This document shows positions 1-11,338 of a DNA stretch of 64,000 nucleotides, one piece after another (the first letter of the stretch is position 1; each line of letters starts with the position of its first letter). The notes under the pieces are model-generated. The model was not told where the DNA came from, did not search any database, and saw nothing but the letters and a program-made list of their open reading frames with translations. This stretch comes from Flavimobilis soli (GTDB lineage Bacteria; Actinomycetota; Actinomycetes; Actinomycetales; Cellulomonadaceae): the NCBI RefSeq assembly GCF_002564025.1, contig NZ_PDJH01000001.1, positions 1,116,001-1,180,000 of the forward strand, written 5' to 3'. The translations under genes and the position numbers were made by a program.

Positions 1-218
1 TCGACGCGGCTCGAGACGCACTCCTGCCAGACGCCCGTGCGGCGCGCGAGCACCGCCTGGACGATCTCGTCCTTCGACTTGAACTCGCTGTACAGGCGCT
101 TGAGCGACACCCCCGCCGCGGTGCGGAGCTCGTCCATGCCGACGGCCTGGATGCCGCGACGGTAGAAGAGGTCGTCCGCCGTCGCGACGACGGCGTCGCG
201 GGTGCTGGTCTCGCTCAT
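1..218 (-). CDS. TetR-family transcriptional regulator, N-terminal part (cut by window edge)
   Basis: Only the first 72 residues are present; the gene runs off the left edge. The start is the ATG at 218, preceded by an AGGAAG ribosome-binding site. Residues about 8-50 form a TetR-type helix-turn-helix: an ATADDLFYRRG first helix, then DELRTAAGVSLKRLYSEF as turn and recognition helix, ending in the usual FKSKDEIV cap. The ligand-binding domain is outside the window, so the effector cannot be guessed. It is divergent from the alpha/beta hydrolase at 340, and the gap holds two perfect inverted repeats. A local repressor of both genes is therefore the natural inference. Confidence 0.9.
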   Translation of the reverse strand, partial: MSETSTRDAVVATADDLFYRRGIQAVGMDELRTAAGVSLKRLYSEFKSKDEIVQAVLARRTGVWQECVSSRV

Positions 219-254
219 CTTCCTGCCTTTCTGCCACAGGTTCTCGCTCAGGGG

Positions 255-283
255 TTGCGCGGAGAACGTTCGTTCTCTAGTGT
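255..283 (+). promoter_or_regulatory. Promoter of the alpha/beta hydrolase gene
   Basis: A -35 box TTGCGC (255-260) and a -10 box TAGTGT (278-283) are separated by exactly 17 bases. The spacer is filled by the first operator palindrome. The complement of the -10 region reads TACACT, which could serve the divergent tetR gene, so the two -10 boxes may overlap. Transcription would start near 290, about 50 bases before the hydrolase ATG. Confidence 0.6.
262..277. promoter_or_regulatory. TetR operator 1
   Basis: The arms GAGAACG and CGTTCTC form a perfect 7-bp inverted repeat around TT. The site lies between the -35 and -10 boxes of the hydrolase promoter, so a bound repressor would block RNA polymerase. 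The same half-site recurs 35 bp downstream. Confidence 0.7.
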
Positions 284-285
284 AG

Positions 286-1188
<903 letters not shown>

Positions 1189-1200
1189 CCAGACGCACCG

Positions 1201-1256
1201 ACGAGGCCCCCGCGACGGAGGCGCCGCACGACGGCGTCCCCGCACGGGGGCCTCGT
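1201..1256 (+). terminator. Hairpin terminator after the hydrolase gene
   Basis: ACGAGGCCCCCG (1201-1212) pairs perfectly with CGGGGGCCTCGT (1245-1256) around a 32-base loop. It begins 13 bases after the hydrolase stop. No U-tract follows, as for most hairpins in this window. Confidence 0.6.
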
Positions 1257-1352
1257 GCCGCCCGGGCCGTCGTTGACCGTCCTCGCAGGTGACGGTACCT
1301 TCGCGGCAGCGGGCGGGCGCATGCCCGCGCCGATACGCACAGGGGGCTCGTC

Positions 1353-2099
1353 ATGCGTCATGCCATCTCCACCCGTACCGAGCGGGGGCACCGCGCCGTG
1401 CGTGCTGCCGCCGTCGCGGGCGCCGTCGCCCTCGTCCTGGCCGGCTGCACGGAAGACGAACCGATCGCAGAGCACGACGGCATGTCCGTCCTCTTCGACA
1501 TCGCCGGGCGCGGCGACAAGCACCCCGACGGCAAGGGGCCCCTCCACCTGGAGGACCCGGCACGGATCGCCGAGACGGCCGAGGCTGCCGGCCACAAGCT
1601 CCGCTGGGTCACCCGCTATCGCTTCCCCGTCGAGGTCGAGGACGCCCACGGCAAGACCTGGCAGCTCGACGGGTACATCGGTGACGAGACCCTCGTCGAC
1701 GTCGAGCTGTACGACGACGAGCCGACGGCCCTCGCGACGGGCTTCTCCGGCCCCGTCACCCTGCTCGTCCCGGACCTTGCACACGGCGGCGAGCCCACCG
1801 AGGTGTCGTACGACGTCGTCGAGACCGAGAACAACTACCTCGCCGACGAGGAGGACGCCAGGGGCGACTCGGAGGACGCGACCCTCCACCTCAACGAGGC
1901 CGCCTTCACCGAGCTCGTCGAGACGGCTGGCGGCGTCGCGTGGGACGACGCCGCACACGCGACGGGCGCGGGCGGACCCGCCGAGCCGAAGGTCGTCTCG
2001 CTCCAGGGCGAGTTCCCGCCCCCGCGCGACGGCGACGCCCAGCGGGCGCTCTGGGAGAAGCTCAAGGCTGCGGGCTACTTCCTGCCGTTCCTCTCGTGA
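1353..2099 (+). CDS. Putative lipoprotein of unknown function
   Basis: The 248-residue product starts with an Arg-rich n-region, an alanine/valine-rich hydrophobic stretch, and a lipobox LVLAGC with the lipidation Cys at residue 32. It is thus predicted to be exported and anchored to the outer face of the membrane. The mature part is acidic and has no domain I recognise. Visible blocks include a DGMSVLFDIAG start and an acidic ENNYLADEEDARGDSEDA stretch. A GGGGG run precedes the ATG at 1353. It lies between two terminator-like regions and is probably monocistronic. Confidence 0.75.
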   Translation: MRHAISTRTERGHRAVRAAAVAGAVALVLAGCTEDEPIAEHDGMSVLFDIAGRGDKHPDGKGPLHLEDPARIAETAEAAGHKLRWVTRYRFPVEVEDAHGKTWQLDGYIGDETLVDVELYDDEPTALATGFSGPVTLLVPDLAHGGEPTEVSYDVVETENNYLADEEDARGDSEDATLHLNEAAFTELVETAGGVAWDDAAHATGAGGPAEPKVVSLQGEFPPPRDGDAQRALWEKLKAAGYFLPFLS

Positions 2100-2243
2100 G
2101 CCTCGCTCGCGATCCTGCCTCCGCGCCGTCGCCGAGCCGGCGCAACGCTGACGAAGCGGGACATATCCCCGTGGGCGGTGTCAGGGGCTCGACCTAGCGT
2201 GAATGGCACGCGCCACCCGGCGCCGTTCACCCCAGGAGGATCC

Positions 2244-2615
2244 ATGGCGCACGGCGACATCACACACATCGACATCCCGGTCAGCGACCTCGACGCAGCG
2301 AGCTCGTTCTACTCCGGCCTGTTCGGCTGGCAGATCGACACGATGCCGGGGTTCGAGGACTACCCCATGTGGCGGGCACCGAACCAGATCAGCGGAGGCG
2401 GGCTCGCCCCGCGCGACGAGGAGTTCACGGTCCCGCGCAGCTACGTCGAGGTCGACTCGATCGAGGACACCCTCGCCAAGGCGACGAGCCTCGGCGGCAC
2501 GGTCGTCAAGGAGAAGCAGGCGATCAGCGAGGCCTCCTGGTGGGCTGTGTTCGCCGACAGGGACGGCAACCACATCGGTCTCTACGAGGACCACACCCCG
2601 CCCGACGAAGGCTGA
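2244..2615 (+). CDS. VOC (glyoxalase/bleomycin-resistance) family protein
   Basis: The product is 123 residues, the size of one vicinal-oxygen-chelate module. It opens with the beta-alpha pattern GDITHIDIPVSDLDAASSFY and closes with FADRDGNHIGLYED, which supplies the usual C-terminal metal-side strand. The ATG at 2244 is chosen over upstream in-frame codons because of a strong AGGAGG site five bases before it. Family members bind a divalent metal or act as small-molecule binding proteins. The substrate cannot be read from sequence. Confidence 0.85.
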   Translation: MAHGDITHIDIPVSDLDAASSFYSGLFGWQIDTMPGFEDYPMWRAPNQISGGGLAPRDEEFTVPRSYVEVDSIEDTLAKATSLGGTVVKEKQAISEASWWAVFADRDGNHIGLYEDHTPPDEG

Positions 2616-2661
2616 CCGCCCCGTCGTCCCCCCCGCCCCCGCGCGGCAGGCGACGCGCGCG

Positions 2662-2698
2662 GGAGCGCCCGGCAGCCGGGCACTCCGGCGGGCCCGCC
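2662..2698. terminator. GC-rich hairpins between convergent genes
   Basis: GGAG-C-GCCCGG and CCGGGC-A-CTCC (2662-2686) form a stem with one mismatch and a 3-base loop. It is followed directly by the perfect palindrome GGCGGGCCCGCC (2687-2698). The site lies between the VOC gene and the convergent pseudouridine synthase gene and could end transcription from both sides. Confidence 0.5.
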
Positions 2699-2711
2699 AG
2701 GCATGGTCCGG

Positions 2712-3626
2712 TCAGGCGCGCGCGAGCGCCCGTCGCGAGGCGAACTCGCGCCGCTCGCCCGTGCGCGGGTCGTCGAACGCGATCGAGCGGGCGAGAAGCT
2801 GCAGTGGGTCCGAGTAGTCGTCCGGCGCGACCTCGCGCACCTCCGGGTACAGGTCGTCGCCGACGAGCGGCAGCCCGAGCGACGCCATGTGCACCCGCAG
2901 CTGGTGCGTGCGGCCCGTCTCCGGCGTCAGGCGGTACAGCCCGCGCCCCTCCGGCGCGGGCCGGAGCAGCTCGACGTGCGTCACTGCGTTGGCCTCGCCC
3001 GGGACCTGGGCCGCCTGCATGACGCCGTGCTGCTTGACGATGCGCGACCGCACGACCGTCGGCAGGTCCACGTCGTCACGCAGCGGTGCGACCGCCTCGT
3101 ACACCTTCGCGACCGCGCGCTGCGCGAACAGGTTCTGGTAGAGGCCGCGCACCTCTCGCCGCGTCGTCAGCACGAGCACGCCCGCGGTCGGGCGGTCGAG
3201 CCGGTGCGCGGGCGACAGCTCCGGCAACCCCAGCTCCCGGCGCAACCGCACGAGCACCGTCTCCGCGACCCACGCGCCTCGCGGTGTCACCGCGAGGAAG
3301 TGCGGCTTGTCGACGACGACGAGGTCGTCGTCCTGGTGGAGCACCTCCACCTCGAACGGAACGCGCGCCTCGACGGGCGGGTCCCGGAACAGGAACACCA
3401 GCCCACCCGCCGGGTACGGCGACGCGAGCGTGTATGGGCGCCCGAGCTCGTCGACCACCTCGCCCGCGGCGACCTGCTCGCGCACGCGCGCGGCGTCAGC
3501 CGGGAAACGCGCCTCGAGGAACTCCACGAGAGAGCCCCACGACTCGTCGCGCGGCAGCGCGACCCGCGTCGGATTCAGACCGTCGCGCACGGGCAGCGGC
3601 GCCGGGCGCCGCCCCCGCCTGCTCAC
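2712..3626 (-). CDS. RluA-family pseudouridine synthase
   Basis: The 304-residue protein carries the RluA signature HRLDRPTAGV, in which Asp144 is the expected catalytic residue that isomerises uridine to pseudouridine in rRNA or tRNA. An N-terminal 90 residues resemble the short lead domain of this family; FEVEVLHQDDDLVVVDKP starts the catalytic core. A GRTHQLRVHM block near the C-terminus matches the conserved core end. The start is GTG at 3626. It follows guaB by 25 bases on the same strand, so co-transcription is likely. The exact RNA target is not determinable. Confidence 0.9.
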   Translation of the reverse strand: MSRRGRRPAPLPVRDGLNPTRVALPRDESWGSLVEFLEARFPADAARVREQVAAGEVVDELGRPYTLASPYPAGGLVFLFRDPPVEARVPFEVEVLHQDDDLVVVDKPHFLAVTPRGAWVAETVLVRLRRELGLPELSPAHRLDRPTAGVLVLTTRREVRGLYQNLFAQRAVAKVYEAVAPLRDDVDLPTVVRSRIVKQHGVMQAAQVPGEANAVTHVELLRPAPEGRGLYRLTPETGRTHQLRVHMASLGLPLVGDDLYPEVREVAPDDYSDPLQLLARSIAFDDPRTGERREFASRRALARA

Positions 3627-3651
3627 GAGCGCCCCGGCGTGCGGGGCACGG

Positions 3652-5187
<1,536 letters not shown>

Positions 5188-5276
5188 CTACGACCGGCAC
5201 CTGGGAGCGCACCGAGCGCCCGAGTGCTGAGCAGCGTCACGTCCGAGCCGCCGCGGCAGCAGCCCAGGTCGCAGCG

Positions 5277-6359
5277 TCAGGGCTGCGTCGCGACCGCGCA
5301 CACCTCGTGGAACAGGCCGGAGAAGCTGCGCACGCGCTGGACCTGCGACGACTTCGGCAGGTCCTCCGCAGCGGTGTCGTCGGCGACCGCGACGAACACC
5401 GGCAGCTCCGGGTTCCCGTCGCAGAGCTGGCCCACGACCGCGAGGTCGGGGCGCACCATCTGCGTGATGAGGACGACGGCGGCAGGGCGCACCATCGTGA
5501 CGACCTCCTGCGCGCGGTGCGCGCCCGCGGGGCCCATGACGATGCGGGCCATGACGCCCTTCGACATGAGCGCGGCCGCGAGAGCGTGCGCCGCGAGCGG
5601 CTGGGGCTCGTCCGGCGGCGTGAAGATCAGCACGATGCGGCGCATCTGGCTCGGGTGCGGCGATCCGGACTCGTTCTCCTGGGCCGACTGGCGCACGCGG
5701 ATGGCGCGCATCGCCGCGCTCGAGAGGACCTGGAGCGGAGCCTCGCCAGGCTTGGCGAGGACGGTGCGTTCGCCGAGCTTCGTCAGGGCGGGGACGACGA
5801 GCTGCGTCCACCACGTGAGGATGTCCGAGCCGGGCGCGATCATCAGCAGCTCTGCGGTCGCGTCGGCGTCGTGCGCGAGCGCCGCGTCGACGACGTCAGC
5901 AGGGGTCGAGGTGCGGCTCGGAGCCGCAGAGCGCGCGAAGTGCACGACCTTCGAGTCTGACGGTCCCTGCTGCTCGGGCTCGCTCAGGGTGGCTGCGGAG
6001 CGGCGGGCCTCGTGCTGCGCCGAGACGGCGCTCGCGCGGCGAGCCCGCTCGACCTCGATGTCCGCCTCGAGGGCCGCCTTGGCGGCGTCGGCGGGAGCGA
6101 CGCCCTCGAGCGTCAGGCGCCGCATGACCATCAGCCGCAGGACGTCGTCCCGCGTGTACCGGCGGTGGGAGCCGGCGGAGCGTTCCGACGGGCCGAGGCC
6201 GTAGCGGCGGTCCCACGTGCGGAGCGTCGCCGGAGCGACACCGAGGCGCTTCGCCACGACGGCGACCGCGACGCCCGGCTTCGCCCGTGCTGCAGCCAGC
6301 TCGACGGGCTCGGCAGGCTCGCCGTCGACCGACGTCTCGCCGTACTGCTGTGGGGCCAT
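5277..6359 (-). CDS. MerR-family regulator with a degenerate cobalamin-binding-like domain
   Basis: The 360-residue protein has a MerR winged helix at about residues 28-80 (VAVVAKRLGVAPATLRTWDRRYG, then SHRRYTRDDVLRL). A helical segment (about 155-225) and a Rossmann-like C-terminal domain (about 240-350) resemble CarH/LitR-type B12-dependent regulators. The B12 motif E-x-H-x-x-G reads E-P-Q-P-L-A at residues 251-256, and the W-x9-EH motif of the helical domain is also lost. Cobalamin binding is therefore doubtful. ATG 6359 is chosen because MAPQQ precedes the HTH at a normal distance; CAGAAT lies six bases upstream. It is divergent from whiB. Confidence 0.85.
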   Translation of the reverse strand: MAPQQYGETSVDGEPAEPVELAAARAKPGVAVAVVAKRLGVAPATLRTWDRRYGLGPSERSAGSHRRYTRDDVLRLMVMRRLTLEGVAPADAAKAALEADIEVERARRASAVSAQHEARRSAATLSEPEQQGPSDSKVVHFARSAAPSRTSTPADVVDAALAHDADATAELLMIAPGSDILTWWTQLVVPALTKLGERTVLAKPGEAPLQVLSSAAMRAIRVRQSAQENESGSPHPSQMRRIVLIFTPPDEPQPLAAHALAAALMSKGVMARIVMGPAGAHRAQEVVTMVRPAAVVLITQMVRPDLAVVGQLCDGNPELPVFVAVADDTAAEDLPKSSQVQRVRSFSGLFHEVCAVATQP

Positions 6360-6575
6360 GACCCGATTCTGCCCATCTAGGAGCCAAAACTCCACCGGGG
6401 CACTCCGGCGGAAGTCGGACAGCCCCAAGTGTACGTTTCGTCCCACGTCCCGCTGACCGGCGCGTCTGAACAAGTGTTGGACACACCTGGCGCGATACGG
6501 CGTGAGGGCATGTTCTTACACGTCAGGTGCCATTTTTCCCGAAAGTCCGCGCCCCGGGTTTCACCCGACCCGTAC
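6360..6575. other. Divergent merR/whiB intergenic region
   Basis: No gene was found here. It contains the CAGAAT box for the merR gene (6366-6371) and an 11-base inverted repeat GTGT-TGG-ACAC (6474-6484) that could be an operator. It also holds an AT-richer patch around 6510-6540 that stands out from the flanking sequence. The whiB promoter follows at 6576. Confidence 0.4.
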
Positions 6576-6604
6576 TTGAACAACTTCTGAATCGGTTGTA
6601 CGGT
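6576..6604 (+). promoter_or_regulatory. whiB promoter
   Basis: TTGAAC (6576-6581), a 17-base spacer and TACGGT (6599-6604) make a good housekeeping-sigma promoter. Expected start is near 6611, leaving a leader of about 58 bases before the ATG at 6669. Confidence 0.6.
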
Positions 6605-6668
6605 TCACGACGTTCGGTACTGCGGCCCGCGACGAGGGCCTGCAGCGTTTCGAGGGGGACGATGCGTC

Positions 6669-6983
6669 ATGACGGAAGTCACTCGCCTGCCTGGCCCGGT
6701 GATGGAGCTGTGGGAGTGGCAGTACCAGGGCTCGTGCCGTGACATCGACGACACGCTGTTCTTCCACCCCGAGGGTGAGCGCGGCGCTGCACGCCGCCGT
6801 CGCGCCGACGCCGCCAAGGCGATCTGCGCCGAGTGCCCCGTCCTCGTGCAGTGCCGCGAGCAGGCGCTCGCGATCCGCGAGCCTTACGGCGTCTGGGGCG
6901 GCCTGAGCGAGGAGGACCGCGCAGCGATCTTCGCCGACCCGCGCCGCGCCGAGGCGGCCACCCGCCGCGTCCACGTCGGCTGA
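6669..6983 (+). CDS. whiB3: WhiB-family iron-sulfur regulator, WhiB3/WhiD-like
   Basis: The 104-residue protein has the four WhiB cysteines, Cys23, Cys53, Cys56 and Cys62 (AECPVLVQC), which hold a [4Fe-4S] cluster. It also has the GVWGG turn at residues 74-78. The N-terminus (LPGPVMELWEWQYQG) and FFHPEGERG block resemble mycobacterial WhiB3 and Streptomyces WhiD. The neighbourhood (guaB on one side, groES on the other) matches the location I recall for those genes. WhiB proteins bind the main sigma factor and respond to redox or nitric oxide. The orthology call is by memory of motifs, not a tree. Confidence 0.9.
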   Translation: MTEVTRLPGPVMELWEWQYQGSCRDIDDTLFFHPEGERGAARRRRADAAKAICAECPVLVQCREQALAIREPYGVWGGLSEEDRAAIFADPRRAEAATRRVHVG

Positions 6984-7112
6984 CAAGACGCCCGAGCGGC
7001 ACAGACCGCCGGGAACCACGGCACGGCGCGGGGGCGCCGAGCCGCGAGCGGACGACCAGGCCCGCACGACGACCTTGGGCACGACCTAGGGGCGCGACGA
7101 AGCCCTGGACAC

Positions 7113-7149
7113 GACGAAGCCCCGCAGCCTCAGGCTGCGGGGCTTCGTC
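7113..7149. terminator. Bidirectional terminator between whiB and groES
   Basis: An almost perfect 18-bp stem: GACGAAGCCCCGCAGCCT (7113-7130) pairs with its complement at 7132-7149 around one central base. It lies 15 bases after the groES stop and between convergent genes, so it can stop both. It shows that groES is not followed by groEL. Confidence 0.85.
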
Positions 7150-7164
7150 CGTGCGGAGGTCGGG

Positions 7165-7461
7165 TCAGCCGACCACGACAGCGAGGACGTCGCGCGCGGA
7201 GAGCACGAGGTACTCCTCGCCCGCGTACTTGACCTCGGTGCCGCCGTACTTCGAGTAGATGACCTTGTCACCGACAGCGACGTCGAGCGGGATGCGGTTG
7301 CCGTTGTCGTCGACACGGCCGGGGCCGACAGCGAGGACCTCGCCCTCCTGCGGCTTCTCCTTGGCGGTGTCCGGGATGACCAGACCGGACGGCGTGGTGA
7401 GCTCAGCCTCGATCGCCTTGACGACGATCTTGTCCTCGAGCGGCTTGATGGGGACCGACAC
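7165..7461 (-). CDS. groES: Co-chaperonin GroES (Cpn10)
   Basis: The 98-residue product has the Cpn10 start [18 protein letters not shown], the mobile-loop region [19 protein letters not shown] and the core [24 protein letters not shown]. It forms the heptameric lid of the GroEL chamber in the cytoplasm. The GTG at 7461 is chosen because GGGGGAGG lies nine bases upstream and the protein start matches the family; the longer frame is not homologous. A CIRCE operator and a strong promoter lie upstream. No groEL follows; a terminator does. Confidence 0.97.
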   Translation of the reverse strand: MSVPIKPLEDKIVVKAIEAELTTPSGLVIPDTAKEKPQEGEVLAVGPGRVDDNGNRIPLDVAVGDKVIYSKYGGTEVKYAGEEYLVLSARDVLAVVVG

Positions 7462-7595
7462 TGTGCGGACCTCCCCCTTCGCGTAGGGTGCTTCGGATGT
7501 GTGAGGGACGAGCGAGCGCCTTCCCGGGCGTCGTCGCGGGTGCCGACCGGGCGCTGTCTCGCTCCACCTCCAGGTGAAGAGGTGTTCCACCGCCA

Positions 7596-7624
7596 AATCT
7601 AGGACGCCCTTAGCACTCGGTCAA
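7596..7624 (-). promoter_or_regulatory. groES promoter
   Basis: On the minus strand TTGACC (7624-7619), a 17-base spacer and TAGATT (7601-7596) form a near-consensus promoter. The -35 box lies inside the spacer of the CIRCE element, so HrcA binding would block the polymerase. Confidence 0.75.
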
Positions 7625-7636
7625 GGCGAGTGCCAA
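7610..7636. promoter_or_regulatory. CIRCE heat-shock operator (HrcA site)
   Basis: TTAGCACTC, nine bases, GAGTGCCAA matches the CIRCE consensus (TTAGCACTC-N9-GAGTGCTAA) with a single change in the right arm. It overlaps the groES promoter. In Actinobacteria HrcA represses groES and groEL through this site at normal temperature. Confidence 0.9.
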
Positions 7637-7690
7637 CGCCCTGGGTGAACACGGAGCACGAGCCCGTCCCACCCGTGGAAAGATCGGTCC

Positions 7691-8938
7691 ATGGATCCTG
7701 AGGCGCTCACCCGGCTGCTCCGACCTGACGGGTGGGCCATGCTCAGCGCGATGCCGCCCTACGAGGAAAAGCTCGCGATGGCGATGTCCCAGCGGCTCCG
7801 CGCGGAGGGCGTCGACCCGGGCCTCGTGGCAGCGATCCTCACGCAGTCCCGCCTGCGCACCAAGGCCCGCGACAAGTTCGGCGAGTTCGCCGACGGCATG
7901 CTCTTCACCCCTGACGGCCTCGAGCAGGCGACCCGGCTGCCCGTCGCCGCCCGGCACGCCCAGCGCTTCGTCGCGGCGGGCATCACCAAGGTCGCGGACC
8001 TCACGTGCGGCATCGGAGCGGACGCGATGGCGTTCGCGGGCGTCGGCCTCAAGGTCCTCGCGACCGACATCGACGAGGCGACCGCCGCGATCGCGACCGT
8101 CAACCTGCGCTTCTTCCCCGAGTCCGAGGTGCGCCTCGGCGACGGCCTCGCGACCGACCTCGCCGCCGAGGGCGTCGAGGGCGTCTGGGCCGACCCGGCC
8201 CGCCGCAAGGGCGGCGCCCGCATCTTCGACCCGCGCGCGTACGAGCCGCCGCTCGACGCCGTGTGGGCCCTGCGCTCGCAGGTGCCCGCGATGGGCATCA
8301 AGGTCGGCCCTGGCATCCCCCACGCGGGCCTGCCCGAGGACGCCGAGACGCAGTGGGTCTCCCTCGACGGCCACGTGCTCGAGGCGACGCTCTGGTTCGG
8401 CCCGGTCGCGCCGTCGGGCCCCGGACGCTCCGTCCTCGTCCTCACGTCGCTGCCCGACGGCGGCCTCGCCTCCCGAGAACTCGCACCGGTGGCGTCGGAC
8501 GACGACGTCGAGGTCGGCGCCCTCGGCGCCTACCTGTTCGAGCCCGACGGCGCGGTCATCCGCGCCGGCCGCGTCGCGACCGCGGCGCGCGAGCTCGGCG
8601 GCCGCCTCGTCGACGCGACGATCGCGTACGTCACGACCGACGCCCTCCCCGCCGGCTGGTCGACGCCGCTCCCCCGCGGCGAGGCCGCTCTCGCGACCGG
8701 CTACCGCGTCCTCGACGTCATGCCGTTCCACCTCAAGAAGCTGCGCACCTACCTGCGCGAGCGCGGCGTCGGGCGCCTGACCATCAAGAAGCGCGGCACC
8801 GCCGTCGTCCCCGAGCAGCTGCGCAAGCAGCTCGACCTGCGCGGCCCGAGCGAGGGCCACGTCGTCCTCACCCGCATCGCGGGTGCCCAGCACGTCATCG
8901 TCGTCGAGCCGCTCCCGCGGCCACGCTCGGAGGTCTGA
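7691..8938 (+). CDS. SAM-dependent methyltransferase with THUMP-like C-terminal domain
   Basis: The 415-residue protein has a class I methyltransferase core: motif I VADLTCGIGADAMAFA (about residue 100) followed by an acidic strand end ATDIDEATAAIA. WADPARRKGG stands where the DPP-type catalytic loop is expected. The final ~80 residues (HLKKLRTYLRERGVGRLTIKKRG) are typical of the THUMP-like tail annotated on such actinobacterial proteins, which suggests an RNA substrate. ATG 7691 has AAAGAT six bases upstream and no clear ribosome-binding site. Only two bases separate its stop from the next start, so the pair is coupled. Substrate unknown. Confidence 0.8.
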   Translation: MDPEALTRLLRPDGWAMLSAMPPYEEKLAMAMSQRLRAEGVDPGLVAAILTQSRLRTKARDKFGEFADGMLFTPDGLEQATRLPVAARHAQRFVAAGITKVADLTCGIGADAMAFAGVGLKVLATDIDEATAAIATVNLRFFPESEVRLGDGLATDLAAEGVEGVWADPARRKGGARIFDPRAYEPPLDAVWALRSQVPAMGIKVGPGIPHAGLPEDAETQWVSLDGHVLEATLWFGPVAPSGPGRSVLVLTSLPDGGLASRELAPVASDDDVEVGALGAYLFEPDGAVIRAGRVATAARELGGRLVDATIAYVTTDALPAGWSTPLPRGEAALATGYRVLDVMPFHLKKLRTYLRERGVGRLTIKKRGTAVVPEQLRKQLDLRGPSEGHVVLTRIAGAQHVIVVEPLPRPRSEV

Positions 8939-8940
8939 GC

Positions 8941-10077
8941 ATGCACATCCCGTTCGCGAAGTCCGCACGCTCGACCGTCGGCATCGAGTGGGAGCTCGCG
9001 CTCGTCGACAAGGACTCCGGCGACCTGCGGCAGGTCGCGCAGACCGTGCTCGACGCCGTCGCGCCGCCCGACGGCGCGCAGCACCCGCACATCCGCCAAG
9101 AGCTGCTGCTCAACACCGTCGAGGTCGTCTCGGGCGTCGCGACGACCGTGCGCGGTGCAGGCGACGACCTCGAGCGCTCGATCGACGAGATCCGCGAGGT
9201 GATCGACCCGCTGCGCGCCGAGCTCATGTGCGCGGGCACGCACCCGTTCGCGCGGTGGGCGCAGCAGAAGGTCACCGACAAGGAGCGCTACGCGACGCTC
9301 ATCGACCGCACCCAGTGGTGGGGCCGGCAGATGCTCATCTACGGCGTGCACGTCCACGTCGGCATCGAGGACCGCGACAAGGTGCTGCCGATCTCCCGCG
9401 CGATGCTCGCGTACTTCGGCCACCTGCAGTGCCTCTCGGCGTCGAGCCCGTTCTGGGGCGGCAAGGACACCGGCTACGCGTCCAACCGCGCGCTCATGTT
9501 CCAGCAGCTGCCCACGGCCGGCCTGCCGTTCCAGTTCGAGCGCTGGGAGGAGCTCGAGGGCTACGTCGCCGACATGATGCACACGGGCGTCATCGACCAG
9601 TTCGACGAGGTGCGCTGGGACCTGCGCCCGTCCCCGCGCTTCGGCACGCTCGAGACGCGCATCGCCGACGGCGCCTCCAACATCACCGAGGTGCTCGCGC
9701 TCGCCGCGCTCAACCACTGCCTCGTGGAGCACCTGTCGACGCAGCTCGACGAGGGCAAGGAGCTCCCGACGATCCAGCCGTGGTTCGCGCAGGAGAACAA
9801 GTGGCGCTCGGCGCGCTACGGCATGGACGCGATCCTCATCCTCGACAAGGACGGTGAGGAGGAGCTCGTGCGGGACTCCGTGACGAAGCTCCTCAAGGAG
9901 CTCGAGCCGGTCGCGGCGCGCCTCGGCTGCCTCGACGAGCTCGACGACGTGCACATGATCCTGCGCAAGGGCGCGGGCTACCAGCGGCAGCGCGCCGTCG
10001 CGCGGCGCAACGGCGGCGAGCTCGACGCGGTCGTGCGGTCGCTCGTGGCGGAGATGCGGGCGGGACGGCCGATCTAG
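8941..10077 (+). CDS. Glutamate-cysteine ligase family 2 (YbdK-type)
   Basis: The 378-residue protein matches the GCS2 family. It starts with VGIEWELALVD, where the GxExE metal/glutamate site is seen. It continues with RQELLLNTVEVVSGV, YGVHVHVGIED (the HVHVG signature) and RPSPRFGTLETRIADG. Family members join glutamate to an amine or amino acid using ATP. The YbdK group has weak gamma-glutamylcysteine activity and its true role is unclear. Glutathione is not usual in this phylum, so another product is plausible. The start ATG at 8941 is two bases after the methyltransferase stop, indicating translational coupling. Confidence 0.88.
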   Translation: MHIPFAKSARSTVGIEWELALVDKDSGDLRQVAQTVLDAVAPPDGAQHPHIRQELLLNTVEVVSGVATTVRGAGDDLERSIDEIREVIDPLRAELMCAGTHPFARWAQQKVTDKERYATLIDRTQWWGRQMLIYGVHVHVGIEDRDKVLPISRAMLAYFGHLQCLSASSPFWGGKDTGYASNRALMFQQLPTAGLPFQFERWEELEGYVADMMHTGVIDQFDEVRWDLRPSPRFGTLETRIADGASNITEVLALAALNHCLVEHLSTQLDEGKELPTIQPWFAQENKWRSARYGMDAILILDKDGEEELVRDSVTKLLKELEPVAARLGCLDELDDVHMILRKGAGYQRQRAVARRNGGELDAVVRSLVAEMRAGRPI

Positions 10078-10117
10078 CGAGGGCCCTCGCGGCCGCCGGG
10101 CGGCCGTCGGCCCCTCG
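10078..10117. terminator. GC-rich hairpin between convergent genes
   Basis: Outer arms CGAGGG (10078-10083) and CCCTCG (10112-10117) enclose CGGCCGCC (10090-10097) and GGCGGCCG (10099-10106). It separates the glutamate-cysteine ligase gene from convergent tsaD and may end both transcripts. Confidence 0.5.
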
Positions 10118-10148
10118 CGCGCGAGCGCGCCGAGCCGGACGCGCGAGG

Positions 10149-11192
<1,044 letters not shown>

Positions 11193-11338
11193 GTCGTCCA
11201 TCCTAAGCGCCGTCGTCGCACGTCCTCGCGGCGGGCGCCGACCGCGGAGCGCTGACCTGCCGCACCGCGGGCCCAGGTGTGCCGCACGCCACAGCGCTGC
11301 CAGGAATGGGCGCCGCCGTATTGTCGGTTCAACCAAAC

